Positions 48,401 to 61,739 of a stretch of DNA of 64,000 bases are shown here, one piece after another. Numbering within the stretch: position 1 is the stretch's first letter; each line of letters opens with the position of its first letter. The notes beneath the pieces were generated by a model that saw only the letters and a list, made by a program, of their open reading frames with translations, did not search any database and was not told the DNA's origin. The stretch is from Pelargonium tetragonum (taxonomy: Eukaryota; Streptophyta; Magnoliopsida; Geraniales; Geraniaceae), in the NCBI GenBank assembly GCA_036897445.1, contig JAYMTL010000009.1, forward strand, positions 124,001 through 188,000, written 5' to 3'. The position numbers and the translations under genes were made by a program.

Positions 48401-49448
48401 TGTATAAAAGTAAACAAAAAGTTTTTACGAGATCTTATTAAGAAGGGTTACCTTATATTTTTGCGTTTCAAAATGAAAGATTTTGTAAGTCAATTTTATA
48501 GATAAAGCTTTTGGCCTTTTTTTTTTTTTAGAGAACTCCTCTAGAAGAGTGGGGTTTTTCTATCATCTCCGAGCAACTTATTTACTTGGTGTGACCCTAG
48601 TTGCAAAGTGCCTTTTATAGAGGTTAATTCTGAGCCTGTCGTGTTACATCGATTCCGCTTTTCAGAGTTCCCTATTGAAACCGAGAATGCGTTTTGAACC
48701 TATGAACTCTAACTAGTTACAACTTTGATTGATACAAAAGAAATTTTAGACTTTTTATTAGGAAAAGCCTACCACTTATTATGCTAAATAACATTTATAA
48801 AAGCGATTCTATTGTCTGAAAATTCGTTAACACAATAAAAGGCAATACTATTCTAAGAGAAACCTCAGGCTAGATATCATAACTAGGAGAACCCGGTCAA
48901 TAGTCTCAAAGTAATGAAATACTTACTCTATAGAATTTTGTACTGTAGAGCTTGCTCTGTAAGTAGTTAGAGACCCCTAAATTCGTACTGAATATAATGG
49001 GAGCTTTCAAGGTATGTAATTTTCAAAGCATTGGATCCAAACATTTGCAATTTAAGGGTTTTTCTATGTCCTACCAATTACACTGGAATTACTTGTGCAT
49101 TTTGGGATAGTTTGTATGACTGAAGTCATTTATCCATCTTACAGGGGGTTACTCTGCTTTGAGTTAATCTTCTCTTTTGTAGTGATATGGGAATACTCTA
49201 GGGATGTATTATAAAATTGCGGGGCCATACCCTTGTAAAGAAAGATAAAGCTTGTTTTATCTAATTCTAATCTATGAAAAAGATATAGGGGCCTAAAACC
49301 GAGGATTTTTTTAACTTCTCTATTTGCGAAACCTTTTAAAGAGCAATTGGTTAGCAATAAACCGAGCAAAACCCCTACCCTTTAGTTTGAGCATAAGGAC
49401 TTCTTATAAATAATTAGAATACTGATTCGTAAAACTCAACTTAAAGAA

Positions 49449-49918
49449 ATGTCTGCTTTCATGCAATTAGTAATTGTCCGGAGTCTAATCAAAGTATCTC
49501 TTCGATCTAGTATTCCTACCACGAGCAAGCTTAAGCAATTTCCAGTAACCCGTTATCCTTGCATAGTATTTCTTCCCTTTAGACCCTTTGGAGTAGAATA
49601 CAAAGAAAGTACTATCCAGCTAAGATTGTATTATAGGTTTCCTTTAAAGTTCCCTTATGTCATGAGTATTCCGGCTGTTATACAGTATCTTGTAAGAGAA
49701 AGTGTATGATCAAAACAAAAGGGGTTACTTCCTCCAAAAAGTGTATCAAAAACAAAGTACTAAACAACTCTAACTTATTAGAAGGCTTTTTGCTAGTACA
49801 AGGGAAAGCTGTGTTGCCTAATAAGGGAGCATTGCTGGTACTCAAAGAATTGAAAAGTAGCGTCATGAAATATTTTATAGTACAAAAGTCTCTTTATGAC
49901 TCCAATAGGTTTATTTAA
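49449..49918 (+). other. Two overlapping ORFs (86 and 70 codons), unproven
   Basis: An 86-codon frame (49449-49709) and a 70-codon frame (49706-49918) overlap by ATGA, the arrangement of translationally coupled genes. Neither product (starts MSAFMQLVIVRSL and MIKTKGVTSSKKC) is recognised. Each length is unremarkable in this base composition, so the overlap may be coincidence. Confidence 0.15.
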
Positions 49919-52900
49919 CTCCACCTCTTGAACAAAGCTCCACTAGCCGATATAATTTACATACAAGGATTTAGGATAGTGCCCCTGATGAAAAGTTCTT
50001 AATTAATAGGGTAGGACTCAGCCGAACTTATACACTCTTCTTTCCACTAGCGGTTGACATAAAACTGTCAATTGGGTATGCTACTTAGATTCAACGATAA
50101 ATTAAGGGGTTTCTAAACTCCTATTAATGAAAAGGCTTCTCTTCTATAAGCTAAAAATTCGGGAATAAAGAATAAAGTCATTTTTGTAGTACTCCCTTTT
50201 AGACAAAAAAAAAAATCCCGCTATGTATTTTCTCGAACAGAAGAGGCATTTCCTATTAAGATTTATGCCTTTGTTATTGACACTCTACAGAACCAAAAGA
50301 TTTTACAATGGAAAAAAGAAGAAACTTGTAGTTTACCTATATTCATAGACTCATTATACTATCCCATTAAAAGTTTTGCCCATTGACTACGCGGCTAATA
50401 CTTTAGATACTCAAGTAAGTATGAATGTGTTGTGTCACGGATCTAAATAAGTTCAATTATTTAAGGGTCTTTTTAAGATAATGACTATGAACAACTAAAT
50501 TCCTCCAAGTGTTTTCCCAAGCTACAGGGATTTCTACACAAAGATATACCTATGTATTTTTACAGAAGCTCAAACGAAGGGACTCCCTAATCTTGTAGTT
50601 TTCTATTTCCTTAGTTTCAAGCCTTAGGGAACCTAAGAATTCTTTTATTATTCCGGGTCGCCTATCTTGCTTGTTTACCAAAGTACTTTAAAACCTTATA
50701 GTTAAATTCTATATATATAGGGCCATAAAATCCCCTAAGAGTGGGATAAGAAAAATTATCTAATCTTTAGATTTATTACCCTGCCAGTATCCCTTAAGCG
50801 GGCCTTTTTGTGTATGATTCCTACCTCTAGTTTTATCTTTATAGGCTCAAGTCAACCCTTCTCCAAAATTTGTGGGTTTATTTTCTTGGCTATTTGTGGG
50901 CTCGACTCAGTAGAGTCGCTAGCTAAGGACTAAGAAAGTCCTCGGTTTACCTCTTGTAAAACAATAAACAAGGGGAGCCCCTTTATTTAAAACTGAGTAA
51001 CGAACTCCTTGGGATTTCTCTAAGGCAATTGCAGTGTCAAATATATATATATAGACAAGAACTTCTGCATAACCAAGACCCGTGTTTCTAATATTATAAT
51101 AAGTGAAGCAAGAATTTTCTTTTATTAAAGGAGCCCCCATATGCTTTTCTGGTATATTCCTTGCTAGTTTTCTTGATGGACCAAAACCTTCTACTCTTCT
51201 ACTGTATTTATAAAAAGCCAAAACCTATAGAAAACGTAGCTGAGTATCCTCCCCTATTCGAATACACACGTTAAGCTGAGTTTTGTCCGGAGCAAATTTC
51301 TTAGAGAAGAATCCCCTCGGCAGTGTCTTATAAAACTAGAGGTTTTAAAAGCTAGTATTTAAATTAAGTGGAATAGTTTCCTCAGTTATTCAAGGTTCTT
51401 GATATTTAACATTGAGAGAAAATCTTCCCTTACAAATCCCTTTGAGTGTTTAAGTTCTAATTTTACTTAGTAGATATTGACTCCTTAATTCTGTTAACTT
51501 TATCCGGGTTCAGTATCTCTTTCTTATAAAAATTCAATCTTTGTGCAATTACAAGGCAGAGTTCAGTAATCTTCCTTTCTTTTTATTTATATGATATGAA
51601 ACTCCGGTAAAATAAAAGCAGGCAAACAAGAAAAAGACTCCGTATTTTCAATCATATCCTGAATAAATTTCCTGCAATTCCAGCTCCTTTTTAATACGGC
51701 GACTTTTTAGTAAATAGCCGTCCCTTTCATTTGGGTAATCAGTTCCGGATAATAACCCTTAAGTACACAGAAAAAGTGATAACAAGAATGTTACCTCGTC
51801 TAATATATACACTCCTTATCTCCTTTAAAGGGAAACTCCCCATTTCCTAGGATTCCTTGGGACTTAGAATCACTTTTCCAAATCCTTTATGTATAATTGC
51901 TTATTTATAAGTTTAGAAAGAAGCTGCAGAAGTAAAGAAGATTCTTGTATTCCTTAAGATAGATTGCTCCGATTAGAGGAACCTGGAAGTAGATACTCTC
52001 CTTTTTATACATTTTATAACTTTAAAACGTTAAATCCAAGAGTAAGATATAGACCTTTAGTTTTTCTAGTCTTAAGATTACCCTTCGTTCAGATTATTCT
52101 AGAGCGCTTCTTTCAAGCAAAGGGGCCCTCGTAGCTATTGAAAACGCAAAAATTTCTTATCGAGTCGAGAGAAAAATTAGCTCTAAAAAAGGGGTAGTAT
52201 CCAAGTAACTTAATACAGCTATAAATCTAGTATCAAAACGTCGACTCTTCCTTTTTCCTTTAATATTATCGTCAAAAGGAACTCTAATTAATTGCCAAGC
52301 CAGATATTGCTAACAAATATTCTGTAACGCGAAGTAAAGAATCCCTAGCGCTGCTGAAGAGCCCTCAACTTCGTATATTTGTAGTAGAAGCTGAGCTTTA
52401 AGTTATAGTAGTAGCCTTTTCTATTTCCGGGTTAATTTGAGTTCGATCTACCTTAGGGTTGACTTTAGTTCCCATTCGTGAGAGGAAGGGTCGCGGATCC
52501 CTTTCAAAGCCGTTACTTTATTATCTTCCTTGCCGTAAAGGGAGCTCTTAGGGACTGGTGTTTATCCTTAAAGCGGGAGATTTACTAAATTTTGTTATTT
52601 AAAAAAAGACTAAACTCCTTTTTGAAATTTTGAATTAAAGGGACCACAGTATTCTCCATTTCGTAATAAGTTATTTTTTCCGAGTTAAGCCTGAGTCAAC
52701 GGATTTAACTATCCCGACTTAGTTACGGAAAAACCCGCTACAAAACCCTTATAAAGTAAAGTTATAAAGCGTCTTAAGATGTCGAGAGTAAGAAAAAAGT
52801 AAATACAGAACTAGTTTCTGATTAGTTGTTTAAAATTCTTGTTTGATAATTTGTTGGTGTGCTTTATATTTAAAAGAACTCTAGAATACTTAATCAAAAA

Positions 52901-53689
52901 AATTCTTTCTTACCTTTGTAACTACCTCTAAATTAACTAATCCGGATTTTTAGTAAATTAGACTCTTATAAATAAGAAGTCAACTAGGATAGGAGCGTAC
53001 CTCTTTGTATGTCTTTCGTTGAAGATTTTTTTCTAAGTCACCCTAAATTCCTGGTAAAAGGTAAAGCGGACTTCACGCTATATTCGTCAAAGTCCTGGAG
53101 GGGCTCCCCCTAGGAAGATTTTGAGTTAAACAAAAGGGGAGTTCCTCTTGGTTTAGGACACACCCAGGCTATACAATAAACTTATCCATAAATATAAGGA
53201 TCCTCCTTAACGAAATACAAGAAACTAAGTCTCTAGCTTTGATAGATGAAAAGAGGCGAGGACTCCTATTCAAGGTAATACTACTAATTAAATAGAAAGC
53301 TTAATATACAAGATAAAACTTGCCTTTAGGAAGAATAGGAAGAACTAAGTCCTTGAAAACCCCAATTCACTTTTATTGTAACAAAATAAGCGGATCCTTT
53401 AGAGATACTAAGTTACTGGCAGAGAAAGACTTTGTGGTGAAGCTGTTTGGACCTACGACTGTAATGGCCCTTTTACTGTCTGAGGTATACAAGAGTCTCA
53501 TTTTTTTGCAGAACGGACTGAAAGAACTATAACCGGGGATCTCTAATTCTTGTGCAGGAGCTTATGCTAATTCGAATAAGCTAGTAACTTGAGCCATTAG
53601 AGCTCATTTAGCAATTCTTTTTGTTATGGAGTGTTTCGGGAAGCTTGTTGATTAGAATAAGAAACGGATCTATAAATATCTTGTTGTTT

Positions 53690-53765
53690 CTACAGTAAAT
53701 GCGATTCGAACTCAAGCCTCTACCCTCAATTATGAAATGTCGAGGTGTTTCCATGTCATAAGTAA
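53690..53765 (-). pseudogene. tRNA-like relic, possibly Met(CAU)
   Basis: The minus strand has TTCATAA, a Met anticodon-loop sequence, enclosed by CCTC and GAGG that can pair, and GAGTTCGAATC downstream as a T-arm core. The distance between them is a few bases longer than normal and the T stem does not pair. Plausible but weak. Confidence 0.28.
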
Positions 53766-56700
53766 ATAAGGTATCGTCTCGCTAAAAAGCTATGGTAGAT
53801 CTAAATTAAGGTCTAATTCAAAGTTATTCTATATTGGCGTTTGATGCTGTTCACACAAAGTTATCAGACTTCTTTTATTTTAAGGCTTACGGAGGATATC
53901 CAATAAATAAGTATAGAGTAACTTATCGTGTACTATAGTAAAAAAAAGTAGAACCAAGAGTATTTCCATCGTCAGAATTCAAGTTGTCATAGACAAGTAA
54001 AGAGAAGAATTTTTTTTAACGAAGTTGTTGTCATCCTTTATTCCCCTTCCCCCTGTTAAATTAAAGTATATAGAAGAAAAAAGAAAGAGGTATACTTCCA
54101 GTGATAAAGAATAGAGAAAATAGGTAAAGAACAAGAATGACTAATAAAGTTTCCAAAATAAAAACAACTCAAGGCCCTGAAGTAGACTCTGAGAGGCTGT
54201 ACTAAACATAATAAAAAATCTTCAATTCTATTCTGGCGTATTTGTGTGCTGACTCAAGAAATAACTAGCAAAGGAAAGATTTAAAAACTTCCATAAACTC
54301 CTACTAAGAAAACCGGATTTCAGGGACCCTCGGGGTACCGGAGCCCTTCTCATATACATATTTAAACTAGGACAAGAGGAAGGAAAGCCTACTTGCAAAA
54401 GAGCTAGGCCTAGAGTTAAGCTATTATCGCCCCTCAATTCCTGGAAACTAAAACCTTTCTAATACGAGCTACTATACTATATAACATAACCTATAGAGAT
54501 TTTGTAACACCGTATAGCGATACCCAGGAGCTTACCCTTTATTATATTATAGGCTTAATGACATCGAGAATCCGATTCGAGTAAGTGACTTACTCTCTAT
54601 TAAGACCCGCCTTAAAAAACCAAAGAAGAAACCTTAAAATCCCTAAGAACTTCTCAAGAAAGACAAAGGGAAGTATAAGACACATAAAATGAGTCGAAAA
54701 TCCCTATCCGCTAAGTTCCTGAGTTAGTAGCTCTTCCTTTGTAGGACCCCTTGTAAATCTAAAGAATAAGGTTTAGTCCTCTCTTTTAAAGCTATACTTC
54801 AGAGGAATTAAAACTCTCCCGTTTTTTACATACTCTGAAAACTTCAGTCTCTCCTTTCTTTTTATGAGTTGCAAGCTGACAAAGTCATTTGGTTCGCTTA
54901 TAAAAGATACATAGCAAATCCTTTACACTATTACATTAGGCATTACCAGTTAAATTCTACCTAGGGGTAAGAGTACTTTATTTCTAGGGTAACCTTTAAC
55001 CGAGTGGGTCTCTTTATTGGATTCCCCCTTTTTACCGAATAACTTTAGCGGGTAAAGTGAAACCTTGTTCTTTAAGATACCCCCTGAGTAGTTACGAGAA
55101 GCAATTCACACGAGTCTGGGGCTAGGATAGGCGTGTTGAATACGTAACTATAGATGTCTTTTTTATGTCAAAAAAAGGGGAGACCTTGCTTAAGAAATTT
55201 TAATGTTCTATATATCGATAACCGATCCTGGGATTTTTAAGAGTTTTCGGGATAAAATTCCTTCAATAGTGGGTTTGCGGGAATTCATTTGCTTAGTTAT
55301 ATATAACCCTCAAGCGTATTTTACCTTAGTATACAAAAAGCATAAGATCTTAACCTATCTCTATAGTTTTGAGTTTTGTGGCTCATCTTAGGTATTCTGT
55401 AAATGGTAAATTGCTACTTTTATTTTAAACAGCAAGGCTCCCCTTTTATAACTAAACCCGCGCCGAAACGGTTATGTTATGATAATGTAACCCTGTGTAT
55501 TTTAGAGGATCTTGTACTCAAGGAATATCTACCCAATTCAGTCACTTAAGTCAAGATCCCTTTTGCTAGACAAACTCCTAAGGAATCCCACTTGTATACC
55601 AAGAGTGCTAAAATCTCTTTTACTATAGAGTAAAGAGAGAGATATGAATTTGATTTGTAGGAATTTAGAAGGAAAGCCTTTTTAATTAAAGCGCTACCCA
55701 ACAACCCGACCTAGAAACTAGAAAGTGGTATTCTATCCTTCTTAGTTAATTGGCTGTTTTATGGGCGCACTTATTTTGCAAGAATCTTCTCTCTAACTAG
55801 CAAATGCATATAGTATTTTTGACCCAGATCTGATCGGTGGAATACCCTTTTCTATATGAGTTTAAGGATCTCGACATTTACTAAAACCCTATACCTATAG
55901 TTACGCTTTATATTTTCTTTTTTCTGCCTTTTTAGCCCCCCTCTCTTTTAAAAAGACTCGTGAGGTATCCCAAGGATCTGTTATTTGTAGAAGGGTTTAA
56001 TAGAATGAGGAAAGGCTTTTTATTTTGATATACGAGACCCTAACTAACACTTTGTGATCCAAGCTTTTTTCAAAAAAGGAACACTTGTATCCTTAATTTT
56101 AGTTACAAAGTAATTTAAAGAGATCCTCGTAAGAGAAAATTGTCTAGAGAGCCGCCTACATATCATAGAGTAATAGAATAGGGCTCTTTATTTCGTTTTT
56201 AATTTAGCTGGAGAGGGAAATACTTGGGTGAGTATAGATAAGTCAAATATTCTTAGTGTGTACTAGAATGTACTTTATAGGTAGTAGTTTACGGAGCAAG
56301 TTTCTCTTTTCGAACAAATGTCTCTTGAAAAGAAGATAGCAGAGGTCTAAAAACTAGATTCCAGTTTATCTGGACTCGTCAAATCAGAGAGTTCATTTTT
56401 CCGATGTCAATACAAAAGAGATTTAATTTAACACGGGAAGCCCCTGTATTTGCAGTCCACAGTTGAGACTTCATAAAACTAAGGGACCTCGGCCTCTTTT
56501 TTACAGAATTGTATTTCACCGAAGAGTTGCCCTTGCGAGCCTTATCACTCAAGGTATATTGACTATATTTGATAAGACTACACCTGAAAATATGATTTAT
56601 GAAATTAGGACTTTATTACTAGTAGAAGGGGTTCCCCTTTAACAAAAAATATACTGACTTGGACTAATGCCCTTTAGTTAACGCATTACTCAGGATTGAA

Positions 56701-59700
56701 TCTACTCTAGTTAAGCAAACGCGTTCCCTCTAAAAGGCCCCCAAGTCCCTATTTACCCTGTTTTAAACGCTACTTACTTTTTTTAATTATTAATAGACAA
56801 CAAGTTAAAATAGACTTATGTTTTAGACATATGATGGATATTTTAGTAACTAAACCTATGTCATTAAGGTAGGCCTAATCAAGTAATTCGAATAGGAGAT
56901 ACCGGCACTCCCTACCCGCAGTAAGTACTCAAAAAACTTAACCCAGAAAAGGGAACTCTTGCTGGAAGAAACTCTTGTTAGAATATCTAAAGTAATTGGA
57001 AGGTTACTCACTGCTGTACGGCAATAAGCAAGAACCTCCTTTTTGTGGCACCTAGGTGCTTTATTTTAAGGGATAGTTTAGAGAGTCCCTGTTTTAGTAC
57101 TTAAGGTTTTTTTTACAAATTTTGTTGTGCACTGTTTTATATTCCAAGTTTTTCAGGCGCTGAATTAAAAGGAAAAGTCTAGGGCATAAGAGTACAGGTT
57201 ATATGTAAGGGGGCACTCATAAAAAAGAAAATAGGGTAAGGATGTTTCCTAACTAATAGTACTAAGGCGAGTAGGCATCTAATAAAAGAACTTTTAGGGG
57301 TTTCTATTGTTATATATAAAGCCCTTCTCCGTTAGTAATGGAAAAAGCTAGAGGAGGCTTAGTAAGCGCCCTAACATAATGAAAGAAAACTAAGGCAAGC
57401 TCCGGGATAGCTATAATGCATTTTCCAGGGCTTTTTGAAATTGCTTAAAAGTTTTAGTTTATTCTTGAATTTATATAAAGTATAGCTCTTAAGGAAGTTA
57501 GAAATATGAAAAAGTAGCTGTTGGTTAGAAGGTATTCATGTTCTATTAAAGACTACTCTGCCCTTCCTCGTCGGGAACATGGACTTACCTATTCATTTTG
57601 AGTTAAGGGGCAGGGTTATTCCTGCAGTGCAGTACTTGTTAACATGCTGCCCTCCCCATTTAAATTGTAGACATAAATTTTTCCTTAAAAGCTTTCCGAA
57701 AAGGGAGCATCTCGAGTATTGTATTTTAGAAACTAAACCAATAAAAGTCTTATAATTTAATTGAACCCTATTGCTTGCCCGTGAAACCCCCTATTCCGTA
57801 ATGGGTATCCTATAATTGGAAAACGGGACTAAGTTATCATAGAATCTCCCTTACACTTCTAGAGGCTTCCAGACATTTTTCTAGTCTCTCAATCAGATTG
57901 GTTTGACTCTGACTTCTAAAAGTGAGGAAATTACGGATAAGTATCCAATTTATATCTTAAAAATCTTTGTTAAGGTCTTTTTTTATTTTGTAAGGCTGTC
58001 CTCAGCTAAAAAGACTATAAATAAAAAGGGGTCTTTGTCCTATTTTTATAGGTTGTACCCATAAATGAAAATCTAATGGGAGCGCCCCTTTCAAAGAGGT
58101 TAAGAAAGAACCTCTCTTAATGTTACGTAGGAAGTTTTTACCCGGTTTTAATATACATATAGCTTTAACTCAGCTTACAAGCCTTTCTCTCTTTGAGAAA
58201 GTTTCGTTTAGCATTAATAAGGTAGGTCTATAGCATAGTTACTTGTATAGATATATTATAGCTACATTACAGGGCCCCCGCTAACAAGTTATACTTATGG
58301 ACAGGCTTTTAGAGCTTATTTCACATAAAACAAGAAATAAGAATTGAAGAAAAAGAGGATATTTTACTCTTATAGAAATTTAAGGAGCTTGCGAAATACT
58401 TGTATAAAAGTTTTGAGTTATACCGCACAACTATATTACACTAATAAAATACTAGATTTTCCCTAGAGCATTCGTTAATATAAGGGAAAGCCTATAACCC
58501 AAGTTTAGTTCTAAATTAAATATAAAGAATCCGCGAAAATGCTCTAGAATTAGAGTCTTTTGCTTATCTACTGTAAGAGCTGTACTGCCGGCAGGAGTCC
58601 TTGCGCAGCATCCATATAGCTATAGATCGCTCAAAAAGGCCTTAACCTCCATGCATATAGTAAAAAGAGTGTAGCCGTAAGTAGGATCCAATAGGAAAGG
58701 AGTCCCTTTATGGACCTCTGTAATCGAAACTTGAGTGCCCATCCTTTTATAAGTCTTGTGGTACCTAGATTCGACTCTCGTGTAGCAAAGGGCCTTAGAA
58801 AACCCAAGAACTTTTATTTAGTTAAGTCTAAAAAAAGAATGACTTACAAATGCTTTGAGCTGGGAGCTCCTTAAGTAACAAATTTTTAATAGAGTAGTAC
58901 CGAAGTCAAAATAAGGGGTAGTTTTTTAGCAGGGGTTTACTTATATAAGCGGACCCTTTAGTTTTCTTTATAATGTATTTAGGGGCTGGTAACAAAACGC
59001 GCAATTTAGGGGATAAGTCCTTAACAAAGGAAACCTTCAGGTTTAGCCTATCCTTTTTTTATAAGACTACTCTCGCTCTGAATTTCCGTTAAACAAAGTG
59101 AATCCGGTAGGATATGAATATCTAAAGGGTATCTTGCTAAACTAAGAGTTCAGTGGTGGATCTTAGTCTCCTCTTTCTTTCTGTGGTATAGAATCTCGAC
59201 CCGGTTTTGTCGTTAACAATTTTAGTTAGGAGGTTCGGTAAGATATATGAGTAAAGAGCATCCCCACTCTGTTCACAAGATTAAAAAGTTGTACCTTGTT
59301 TTACAAGACAGGTAAGAGAGGTATACAAAAGAAACCTGTTTTACATTAAAGGCCAGCCTATTTAATTAACTACAAATATTCTATAAAATAACACCAAGAC
59401 AAGAAGGGGTACAAAATATTTGTATAGCCCCTAGACTTTCCACAACTTTTACCATAATGCTTGTGAATTCTTCGAAGAATATGCTATTGAATGGTAGAGA
59501 CGCACTATTTCGGGTATTTCTCTTGAAAAAGGGGGCCTCTTGTTGAGTATAAACTGCCGGAAGCTTCCTTTTTACCCTTAAGCCCCTCTAACTTCTAACT
59601 GGGGTACCTGACAAGTCCGGTTGGATTTGCGGATAGAAAGATATCAAAAAGTTATTTTACAGAAGTTATATAAGCTAAAGGTATACCTCTTCAAAATGTT

Positions 59701-61717
59701 TGTTATTTATAGGGTTAAAACTTCAAATGTATCTAATGTCAATCACAATTATTAAACTGTAAACAATTGACAGCACTCTTTTATGAGCTCTTCCCTACTA
59801 AAAAATTCAAATCATCAGTCCAGTAAAGCTTATATATACAGCTCTATACTTTTAAGAAATACCAAAGCTCTCAAAACCTAAAGGGACAGACTAAGCGGAT
59901 AGCTGGTCTTAAGGTATCCGCAAACTTTCGGAGCAGTATTCTGCGTTCTTAGGCAGTTATAGACTTCTTCTTGGGCCTGATAAATACCAAGTCCCTAAGC
60001 TTTTTACTACTTTATAAAAGTGTTGCTATGATATTACAGAATACCCAATCTTTCTTCTTACATGGGCGCTCCTGGCAAAAGGTTTTATAACTGACCTAGC
60101 AATAGGAGTAAGTTTCGTACTTCAATTAAAGAAGAAAGATGAAGCACCGTATACTCTAAATAAAGTCTAAAAATTCTAGCTCCTCTTAGTTGATCAGGTA
60201 CTAGATCCTTACTTAATAGGAGTACAGTATACAAAATACAAAAAACCCTGCGGAAAGCCCTAGCTCTATAAGGAGTTGGAAGGTTTAGTAATTCCGGTAG
60301 ATACTCTATCAAGGAGCTTGAGCAGATATAAAAAAAGGAATTCTGAGTTATAAGGAGCCCCTTTTATTACATAATTATTAATTCTTTTATATTCCTTGTA
60401 GGGTAATATAAAATTTTGTGTTAAAGTCACAGGTTAAATGTATAGGTTCAAAAGATTCTGTAAAAGGCTTATACTCATTATCTACAAGTATTAATATATT
60501 TAATAAGAAAATCTCAGTAAAAAAAAGGCTTAACTGAATTTGGAAGGAAAAGAGCCCTTACTTCTACTGTCCTTTTACCGCGGATTCCCTTTAGCTTTAG
60601 AAGCTTTAAATCCCGATCTGCAAATGGCTCACTATAGTAAATGAAAAGTTTACAAAGTTAGGAGTATTGTATAGGATTCCTTTTCTTAAGCCCTTTTTTG
60701 TACCTAATATAAGAATAGGTGACACAGTGATATTTAATATTCTATGCTAGCTTGTGCTTGAATCTTTAGGAATGTGCTAATCAACCTATTTTACTTGCCT
60801 TGTTAAAAACCCCTTATGGAGCTGCTGATGAAGGGAGGCCCCACAACTTTTATACTAAACGCCTTCCCGCATCTCGAAAGGATCTAAATATGTACTCTCA
60901 GTAGAACCATAAAAATCCTACTCAGCCTTAGATTAGTGTTTAGAATTTCTAGTGAACACTTTTGTAGTAGTGTCCTCCTTTTACCTGTTAGCATCAATGT
61001 CTAACTCAACGGGATTCCTTTTAATTAAAAAGAATAAGCGTAGTGGAATTTTTCAAAAAGAGATAAGGTGAATTTACTAGGTTAAGGAAGGGGTCCCGTC
61101 TTCTTCGTCTTTTTAACTAAAGATTAGTTTTTTGTAACCAGGTATAAAGTTTTTAGTATAACTTAACATAAAGTGGATTTCAAATCACTATATCTATTGC
61201 ATAGCGATTAATTCGTCAATAAACTCATAAATATCCGAGCTAAATCACGATTCGAGCTACTAGAAAAAGGTAAAGGAATAAAGGCTGTACAGTATATATT
61301 TTTGCCAGTGCCGCATCAAGGGCTTCTTCCAGGAGCTCCCTACTTGTTGAATTGCAGAATACACAGTAACCCTATAAGACAGAGGCTTTTGGCAGGAAAG
61401 ACACTGGGGAATACTGAATAGAAGGAATGAGTTCAAGTCCCATAGAATATACTACAGGAGCATCGCTTCCTATTAAACTTTTTAATTTCAATAAAAACTA
61501 AAGATAACGAGTGTCCAGATTCATTAGAACAAAACAATATTATCTAGAATAGCTTTTTTTATCACCTGTTTAGCTACCCTTTAAAGCGATCCTTTTGCCT
61601 ATTCTAAGGAATTCCCGTTAAAGTTTCACACAAGAAAAGGTCTTTTTCTTAAGAAATTAGCCCCCTAGCTAGGATGATTTTAGACAAGTAAAGCGGTTTC
61701 TATTATTCGAATTTATG

Positions 61718-61739
61718 CTAAGGTAATGTAATTAAGGAG
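61718..61739 (+). repeat. 22-bp repeat family, copy B
   Basis: Perfect 22-bp match to the minus strand at 18595-18616, making a long-range inverted pair 43 kb apart. A T-arm-like sequence follows within 40 bp (61773-61779, minus strand). Confidence 0.65.

Noticed and set aside
50919-51221. A 100-codon minus-strand frame
   Set aside because: No family resemblance and chance-level length. It spans a TA-repeat run, and the residues there just reflect that run.
61425-61446. A tRNA with a 4-of-5 paired T stem (ATGAG/CCCAT)
   Set aside because: The T stem is good, but no D arm or plausible anticodon loop lies at the right distance upstream, so it is kept only as a member of the T-arm-like family.
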